NCBI GenBank assembly: GCA_963797535.1
Contig: CAWCPQ010000001.1
Location: forward strand, 1,674,001 to 1,738,000
DNA length: 64,000 nt
Source of the DNA: JAWWOL01 sp963797535
GTDB taxonomy: Bacteria; Actinomycetota; Actinomycetes; JAWWOL01
Reading direction: 5' to 3'
Of the stretch, positions 58,146-64,000 are shown in pieces. Under the pieces are notes generated by a model. That model did no database searches. It saw only the letters and a program-made list of their open reading frames with translations, and was not told the origin of the DNA. A program made the translations under genes and the position numbers. Numbering within the stretch: position 1 is the first letter of the stretch; the number at the start of each line of letters is the position of its first letter.

Positions 58146-59315
58146 ATGGACAGGTCGCCCGGATCACTGGAGGGGCTGCGGCGAGGCAACCGGCTGCGGG
58201 TGCTCAAGGTGCTTCGCCAGCGCGGGAGGGCGAGCCGCAGCGACATCTCCCGTACGACCGGGCTCTCGCGCAGCACCGTCTCGACCCTGGTCTGCCAGCT
58301 GCTCGAGGACGCCGTGCTCGTGGAGCTGCCCGAGCGGGCGAGCGCCGCGACCTCGGGAGGGCGACCCGCGACGCTGCTCCAGCTCAACCCCGCCGCGGGC
58401 GGAGCCATCGGGGTGCACCTCGCCCACGACCACGTCCGTGTCGCGGTGGCGGACCTCGCCGGCGACGTGCTGGTCGAGGCCGTACGCGAGCTTGACGTCG
58501 ACCACCGGCCGGACGACGCGCTCGCCTTCGCCGGCCAGTCGGCCCTCTCGCTGCTGGCCGAGGCAGGTCTGCGCCGCGAGAGCCTGATCGGGCTCGGTGT
58601 GGCGATGTCGGCACCGGTCGGTTCGGCCGCGCCGTCTCTGGGTGCGCCGATCCTGCCGGACTGGAGCCACGTCGACGTCGCGGCTGCTCTGGGCGAGCTG
58701 ACCGGGCTGCCGGTCGCCGTCGGCAACGACGCCAACCTCGGCGCGATCGCCGAACGTCGTTACGGCGCCGGGCAGGGCGTCGACGACTTCGTCTACGTGA
58801 TGCTGTCGGACGGGGTGGGCGCCGGTCTCGTCCTCGGTGGCCGGGTGTACGAGGGAGCGACGGGTGGAGCCGGCGAGCTGGGCCATGTCTCGGTCGTACC
58901 CGACGGGTTGGTCTGCCGCTGTGGGCATCGCGGCTGCCTGGAGACCGTCGCCGGAGCCAGGGCGCTGACCAACGCCGTCGCGCTGAGCCACGGTCCTGGC
59001 ATGACGACGAGTGAGCTAGCCCGTCTGGCGGCGGGCGGTGACGCGGGCGCCCGTCGGGTGTTCACCGACGCCGGACGCGCCGTGGGCCGGGCACTCAGCG
59101 GCGTTTGCACCGTGCTCGACCCGGCCATGGTCATCGTCGGCGGCAAGGCTGTTGCCTCGAGCGAGTCGCTGCTGGCCGGCGTCGCCGAAGCCCTTGAGCA
59201 GAGCGTGACACCCCTGCGCAGCGGCGGCATCCCGGTCCGCGCAGGCGCCTTAGCCGAACGCGCCGAGGTGCTCGGATCCGTCGCACTGGTGACCCAGCAG
59301 ATGCTGCTGGACTAA
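58146..59315 (+). CDS. ROK-family regulator, XylR-like
   Basis: A 389-residue ROK repressor. The winged helix has SRSDISRTTGLSRSTVSTLV. The ROK domain has VGNDANLGAIAERRYGAG, GVGAGLVLGGRVYEGATGGA, the ELGHVSVV histidine and zinc motif CRCGHRGCLETV. It is divergent from the GH3 gene with an inverted repeat between, so it probably releases that gene in response to xylose or a related sugar (inference). ATG 58146 was chosen over a start 16 codons upstream. Confidence 0.9.
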   Translation: MDRSPGSLEGLRRGNRLRVLKVLRQRGRASRSDISRTTGLSRSTVSTLVCQLLEDAVLVELPERASAATSGGRPATLLQLNPAAGGAIGVHLAHDHVRVAVADLAGDVLVEAVRELDVDHRPDDALAFAGQSALSLLAEAGLRRESLIGLGVAMSAPVGSAAPSLGAPILPDWSHVDVAAALGELTGLPVAVGNDANLGAIAERRYGAGQGVDDFVYVMLSDGVGAGLVLGGRVYEGATGGAGELGHVSVVPDGLVCRCGHRGCLETVAGARALTNAVALSHGPGMTTSELARLAAGGDAGARRVFTDAGRAVGRALSGVCTVLDPAMVIVGGKAVASSESLLAGVAEALEQSVTPLRSGGIPVRAGALAERAEVLGSVALVTQQMLLD

Positions 59316-59847
59316 CGCGAGCGCTGGTCGCGGTCGGCCTGGCTCCTGTGATGCGAAACGGGCTTTTGGGGTTCACCCCGACCACGGGCAAGAGCGCCCA
59401 CATGCGGCACGCCGAGGGTCTGGGCGTGCGGCGCCTTCTGACCGAGGGCCACTCACGACCTGGGGCGGGGAAGCTCACGGCTGTCCACGACCGCGGAGCC
59501 TGATCGTGCGGACTTCCGCTGCTCGGCTGGCAAGGCGGCGAACCGTTGAAGTGATGCAGGCTCTCAGCGCAGTCGTCCCCGTACCGATGAGCCTGGGCTT
59601 GTGTGACACGAGGGGCCACTGCAGCGGCGCCGCCAGCCGCACCTAGAGGTCACCTTGGTCACGGCGACCGGGTTGGCCAATCGCTGCGAACGGCTGTCGG
59701 GGGGATGGAAGAGCGCGGATGTGTGAGGCGCGGCCGTTGACGAGCGCTACGTGTACCCGTGGGCAGGTCAGCCGCCGCTGACAGCCCGAGTGGACCTCCA
59801 CAGGTCGACGCAGATGCTGTCGGACCAAGTGAGTAGGGTCGCCGACC
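59316..59847. other. Non-coding gap, 530 bases
   Basis: No supported gene, RNA or repeat. Frames here have an actinobacterial shadow composition only (Arg/Pro/Ala-rich). The stretch is long for this genome and may be a site of gene loss. Confidence 0.3.
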
Positions 59848-60489
59848 GTGACAGACAACACTCCCGCCGACCTCGAAGCCGTCCGCGCGTCCTACGACGC
59901 CGTGGCCGACAACTACGTGCAGATGATCGGTGATCCCGGCCCGTGGCTAAGGGCCGCTTTGGACGCGTTCGGCGAGCAGGTACGTGCGGTCGGCCCGGTA
60001 CTCGACGCCGGGTGCGGGCCTGGCTGGATTTCGGACTACCTGCACCGCAAAGGCGTTGACGTGTCGGGCATCGACTTGTCCCCGCGCATGATCGACCACG
60101 CGCGGCGGCAGTTCCCCAACGTCGCGTTCGAGGTCGCCTCGGTCACGGAGCTGCGTCCCGAGCCCGAGTCATTGGGTGGTGTGCTCGGTTGGTGGTCGTG
60201 GTTCAACTTGCCGCGCGAATGGCTGCCAAGGGTGATCACGACGATGGCCGCCGCGCTGCGCCCGGGCGGCCAGTTGATGATCGGGATGCACCGCGGCGAC
60301 GGTGACCACCCACGCACCAGCTGCTACGGCGACATTCCGGTTGCCTGGACGACGCATCGGTACCAGCCCGAGCAGATCGTTGAACTGCTGACCGCCTCCG
60401 GGCTCGAGCTCGTCGTCGACCAGCGCTTCCCGGCGCAACCGCCCCAGGCGCCGCAGTTCCTCGTGGTAGGCGTCAAGCCGTCAGGCTGA
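59848..60489 (+). CDS. Class I SAM-dependent methyltransferase
   Basis: A 213-residue methyltransferase. SAM-binding motif I is VLDAGCGPGWISDYLHRKGV; then DVSGIDLSPRMIDHARRQFP and the motif-III area ALRPGGQLMIGMHRGDGD. The substrate is unknown. GTG 59848 begins TDNTPADLEAV. It stands alone between gaps. Confidence 0.88.
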   Translation: MTDNTPADLEAVRASYDAVADNYVQMIGDPGPWLRAALDAFGEQVRAVGPVLDAGCGPGWISDYLHRKGVDVSGIDLSPRMIDHARRQFPNVAFEVASVTELRPEPESLGGVLGWWSWFNLPREWLPRVITTMAAALRPGGQLMIGMHRGDGDHPRTSCYGDIPVAWTTHRYQPEQIVELLTASGLELVVDQRFPAQPPQAPQFLVVGVKPSG

Positions 60490-60768
60490 CGACGACGACG
60501 GACGGACCGGTCGAGGTCCCGAGCACGAAGCCAGCCCAACGCCATCTGGCCGTCGGTGGAGCTGCCGCCGGCCGGCTCGGTGCACCTGAATCGGGTTGAC
60601 TTTCTCACCCGGGGGCCGAGCAGGGCTGCGCCCCACGCTGACCACCACGCGCTCGGCCCGGACGACGCTCCCGCAAGCCGTCAACCAGCGAATTCAATCA
60701 ACGATCGACGACCGGGACGTCATGTGGCCTCTGAGAACTGGGACTGGCCGCCTGCGACACTGGTTCAC

Positions 60769-61158
60769 ATGGACCGATCGGCTCGACCCGATGTGGCTGA
60801 CCCGTCGGATCCCGAGGCAGTCGTGCTCGAGCACATCCGTGCCTTCAACGCGCATGACACTTCCGGGCTTCTGCAGGGGCTAGCCACCGACGCTGTCTGG
60901 CGAACCGGAACTGGCCGGTTTCAAGGCAGGGCGGCCCTAGAGGACGTGTTTGACCCTTGGCTGTGGACCTTGGACCCGTCGCTCGAGATCTCCAACATCC
61001 TCGTGGACGGCGACGGTGTGGCCGCGCAGCTGGTCGAGCAGCTCACCCTCGACGGCGAGGTGCGGCGCATGGACATCGCCGTGTTCTTCGAGGTGACGGA
61101 CGGCAAGATCGCACAGGCCAAGGTCTACCGGGAGGGCTCTGCAGACCTTGCGGAGTAG
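60769..61158 (+). CDS. SnoaL-like / NTF2-fold protein
   Basis: A 129-residue protein with the family pattern VVLEHIRAFNAHDTSGLLQG, GRFQGRAALEDVFDPWLWTL and closing FFEVTDGKIAQAKVYREG. It may bind a small ligand or act as an isomerase or limonene-epoxide-hydrolase-like enzyme; no partner gene is near. ATG 60769 lies in a window poor in ribosome-site signals. Confidence 0.82.
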   Translation: MDRSARPDVADPSDPEAVVLEHIRAFNAHDTSGLLQGLATDAVWRTGTGRFQGRAALEDVFDPWLWTLDPSLEISNILVDGDGVAAQLVEQLTLDGEVRRMDIAVFFEVTDGKIAQAKVYREGSADLAE

Positions 61159-62180
61159 CGCGCCCGACACTTCCTGCGAGACGGAAGGGCGACTCCTGGA
61201 AAAATCCGAAATGGCCACCCACGGTCGTACGGTCCAGGGCGCCCTCCAGGCGGCCATCCGCCTGCCCGGGTGGGCGCTTCCCCGTCACCGATAGCCGATC
61301 CCCATCTCAGACGGCGAGTCGAGTCGGGAATGGAGGTGACCGGGTCGTGGGCACTGGGACCGACAATTGACCTGGAGTTCGTCGATCCATCGGCTACTCC
61401 TCCGCCAGCGGCCCGGTCACCCCGCTGCACCAGGACCGCCAGCAAGCCCCTCTTGACGCGACCGTGCTCTCACCCACCCCGCTGACCAGGGCGCAGGACG
61501 TCAACCAGGCCTGGACCTCGGCCATCACGGTCCCGGTCTACTCCGCATCCTCCGCAGAACTCGGCCCCGATAAGCCCTGCAGCGCCTCCGAGCGGCTGCA
61601 GGTCACCGGCCTGCACATCACCCTGGATGTCGGCACCGTCAACGTGGCCATCCCCGACGGGCTGACCACCTGCCAGAACCAACTCAGCCTAGGGATCGTC
61701 ACACCCCGCTGACCGCGACGCGAGCCCAGCGAGGCCAACGCCCACTGACGAACCTCGACCGGCACAGCGGCGGGTCGTCGGCCGCCGTACGGCTGGGGCC
61801 GTCCCGGAAGGGCCCGCTTCGATACGAATCGCCGTCTGAGATCGGGATCCGCGACTGACACGGCGCGCAGTACCAGAATCCGGTCCCGGCACGGCGCGCC
61901 GTCCTTGGCGCCGCACCCGGCGGAGATGGCTGCCTGCGCGGAGTGGTACTGCGACCGAGGACACCCCCGCTGACGACCGCGATCAGCGCAGGACCTGGCA
62001 CCAGCGGATCACCCGGTGACCGTTCCACACCACCTCCGTGGACTCAACCCGACACCGCCGTTGACGTTTCCGCGTCCGCCTTTCCGGCCGGACCAACGAA
62101 TCGAGGACTCGCCGGATTTGGCCGAGTGGCTGCCGAGCAGCCCCGGGAACGGCTCCGCCAGGACCTGCCTACACTCGGTC
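61159..62180. other. Long gap with a possible DUF4232-like remnant
   Basis: About 1 kb with one weak signal. The plus-strand frame 61377-61712 lacks a good start but ends LQVTGLHITLDVGTVNVAIP and then CQNQLSLGIVTPR, reminiscent of the end of secreted DUF4232-type proteins (final Cys and Val-Pro strands). A neighbouring frame upstream also looks partly coding, so a frameshifted remnant is possible. The rest (61720-62180) shows nothing I can support. Confidence 0.3.
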
Positions 62181-62753
62181 ATGGCCACACGGTGGGACTC
62201 GGGCAGCTGGCTCAACCCTACGATCGCGTCCGTCGATGGTGACGATCTGCTGGTCACAGCGGCGCGCGGCAGCGACCTGTGGCAGAGCACCTACTACGGC
62301 TTCCAACGCGACAGCGGCCACGCGCTACTGGCACCGTTTCATCCGGGCCAAGCGGTCGAAGTGTCGTTCCTGCTCGACTACGACACGTTGTACGACCAGG
62401 CCGGGCTTCTGGTGCGCGTCAACGAGCGCACCTGGGTCAAGGCCGGCGTCGAGATCAGCGACGGGGTGCCCCAGTTGGCGGCTGTGGTAACGCACGGCGT
62501 CTCGGACTGGTCGACGGGCGAGGTCGCCGAGTGGGCAGGCCACGTCGTGACGATTCGGGCCTCGTGGGCGCGCGACGCGCTGGTGCTGCGTGCCCGCACG
62601 GACGCCGGTTGGCGAATGTTCCGACTGGTGCCGTTCCCGGCTGCTTCTGCTACCGCCGGCCCGTACTGCTGCGCCCCCGAGCGTGAGGGGCTGACCGTGC
62701 GTTTCACCGACTGGCGGGTAACCGAAGCGGACGCCGCGCTGCACCTGGACTGA
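62181..62753 (+). CDS. DUF1349-family protein, concanavalin-like beta-sandwich
   Basis: A 190-residue protein. ATRWDSGSWLNPTIASVDGD at the start, AARGSDLWQSTYYGF and QAGLLVRVNERTWVKAGVEI fit the DUF1349 beta-sandwich family, sometimes annotated as a regulator of enolase in yeast-derived naming. No signal peptide. Function unknown; such folds bind carbohydrates. ATG 62181. Confidence 0.85.
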   Translation: MATRWDSGSWLNPTIASVDGDDLLVTAARGSDLWQSTYYGFQRDSGHALLAPFHPGQAVEVSFLLDYDTLYDQAGLLVRVNERTWVKAGVEISDGVPQLAAVVTHGVSDWSTGEVAEWAGHVVTIRASWARDALVLRARTDAGWRMFRLVPFPAASATAGPYCCAPEREGLTVRFTDWRVTEADAALHLD

Positions 62754-62996
62754 CGACGCCGGGCAAACAACGGGTCAACCGTGGTACGGGCCCAGCCGCG
62801 TCGTGCCCTCCAACGACCCGGCCGTGCCGACAGCTGCGAGTCCCCCCGACAGAGACCTGCAGATCGAAACGCCAGCCGATCGGTGACCGGAACGGGACGC
62901 TGATCGAGACGCGGCGACCCGCGCAAGCGTCGCCGGCCGACGTTGTGCCGGTCGACGTTCGGCCTTTGGGACGGTGGCTGGGCTGACAGGGCGGCG

Positions 62997-64000
62997 CTAG
63001 CGTGCAGGTTGCAGTAACGCGCTGAATTGGATCAGGCCTTGAGGGGCTTGTCGTAACAGTCGATCTACGGCCGGGTCGCGTGCGATCGCGCTGACGCCGA
63101 TCGCGAGCTGCCCATCGGGGCCGGCCGTTGTGCCGCCGTTGAGCAGGCCAGCGTCGGGGTCGGCCATGCCGAGTTTGTGCACTGCGTCGTGCACCGCGGC
63201 CACTTGTGCCTTGGTCCAGCGCGACTGCACAACGCACAGTCGACCTGCGTACTTCGCACCGAGAGCGGCCACAGCGGCCGAGCGGTCAGCCGAGGCCAGG
63301 ACGATGACCGTGGCGCCGGCGGGGTGGAAGAAGGCGATGCTGAGGACGTCGGCGGGGTGCTTGGCCTTGTAGTGCTCGATTCCGCCCATGTCGACCGGGC
63401 TGATGGCACCTCCGGGTGCTGCTTTCCATCCGCCCTTCGGAGCGGCACACGGGACATGCTTCAGCGAGTCCTCGAACGTGGTGTCGGGCGCCGACGGTGC
63501 CGGAGCGACCTGGCTACGGACATCGAGGCGCCCCGGATGCCAGATCCCGGTGAACATCGCGCTGCCGAGGACACCCGGCACCCCCGCGTCGCCGGATGTG
63601 ACGGTGAGTGCGCGTCTGTTGAGTTCGGACAGCACAAGAGGCTGCCCGCATGAGACGTCGGGTGGGGAGGTGTCGATGACATCCAGAACGCCGCACAGCT
63701 CGGCTGACCCACCCGGCGGCTGGTAGACGGTGCCCTGCACCCGGACAAGGTCACCGGCACGCACGATGCCCCCACTTGCCACCGCAGAGGGAGGGGGTGT
63801 CGGGGTGCTCGGCGCCGCCGGGGACGGGCGAGCGGAGGATCCCTTGATCACGCCTCCGGCAACGACGACGGCGACGACGGCGACCACCGAACCGAGGGCC
63901 AGCCGACGGCGTCGTCGCACCCTGCGGACCTGGGTGCCCGCTGCGGCGATAACGTCCCTCTCCGGGGTGATCTGCCACTCGTCGCTGTCGAGGCTGCCGC
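62997..64000 (-). CDS. Membrane-anchored protein of unknown function, 5' end outside window
   Basis: The frame is open to the right edge, so the true start lies beyond. The visible N-terminal part DSDEWQITPERDVIAAAGTQ and a run of Arg are cytoplasmic; one membrane helix follows (ALGSVVAVVAVVVAGGVI), a Pro/Ser-rich linker, then an outer domain of about 250 residues with several cysteines (CGVLDVIDTSPPDVSCGQP). A GTG at 63920 could be misread as the start, but the upstream sequence is clearly protein-like. Proteins of this layout are often made with SigE-type sigma factors. Function unknown. Confidence 0.75.
   Translation of the reverse strand, partial: GSLDSDEWQITPERDVIAAAGTQVRRVRRRRRLALGSVVAVVAVVVAGGVIKGSSARPSPAAPSTPTPPPSAVASGGIVRAGDLVRVQGTVYQPPGGSAELCGVLDVIDTSPPDVSCGQPLVLSELNRRALTVTSGDAGVPGVLGSAMFTGIWHPGRLDVRSQVAPAPSAPDTTFEDSLKHVPCAAPKGGWKAAPGGAISPVDMGGIEHYKAKHPADVLSIAFFHPAGATVIVLASADRSAAVAALGAKYAGRLCVVQSRWTKAQVAAVHDAVHKLGMADPDAGLLNGGTTAGPDGQLAIGVSAIARDPAVDRLLRQAPQGLIQFSALLQPAR

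Noticed and set aside
59131..59619. 162-codon minus-strand frame in the gap after the ROK gene
   Set aside because: Arg/Pro/Ser-rich, overlaps the ROK gene end and has no recognisable motif.

Overview
The window is GC-rich DNA (I did not compute the value) with the codon bias, GTG starts and gene content of a high-GC actinobacterium. Supporting markers are SigE-type sigma factors with small membrane partners, EttA, orn beside tRNA-His, and paired dynamin-like GTPases beside an ssb gene. A CheA fragment, a FlgN-like gene and a FliA/WhiG-type sigma factor indicate a motile lineage. A Nocardioides- or Kribbella-like relative is my guess, not something the sequence proves. I see no insertion sequence, prophage or CRISPR array.

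Layout. 1-2.2 kb: edge of a chemotaxis/flagellar cluster and a SigE-type sigma/membrane-protein pair. 2.3-4.2 kb: orphan oligopeptide-binding lipoprotein. 4.2-15.9 kb: a potassium island. It has a minus-strand operon (27-aa membrane protein, kdpF, kdpA, kdpB, kdpC, full-length kdpD). Divergent from it are a KimA-like permease fused to an OB-fold, a short KdpD-like kinase and a KdpE-type regulator. 15.9-19.2 kb: ROK regulator, MFS exporter and motility-type sigma factor. 19.6-26 kb: FUSC-family protein, glpD and glpK, all interrupted by single-base insertions, then a divergent SorC-type regulator with a clear palindromic operator.

26-33.8 kb is the most unusual region. It holds a sigma factor, a 171-aa accessory protein and a 702-aa protein with a duplicated uncharacterised domain on one strand. 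Divergent from these are a 72-aa basic protein and a leaderless S8 protease, and a TPR-CHAT protease converges on the S8 gene. I read it as a sigma-controlled two-protease system, possibly for stress or conflict; its function is unknown.

33.9-47.4 kb is housekeeping: EttA, a tail-less SSB, two coupled GTPases, aquaporin, tRNA-Arg, two two-component systems, a SigG-like sigma factor with a SnoaL domain beside a free SnoaL protein, a decayed ferredoxin gene, orn and tRNA-His. 47.5-64 kb is looser accessory sequence: a secreted PQQ-type beta-propeller, TetR/SDR pair, AAA ATPase, DUF1801 protein, large secreted GH3 glycosidase with divergent ROK regulator, methyltransferase, SnoaL and DUF1349 proteins. 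Gene remnants and long non-coding gaps lie between them. A membrane-anchored protein runs off the right edge.

The gene groups suggest a soil bacterium that tunes K+ uptake by several sensors, uses glycerol and plant xylan-type sugars, and swims.
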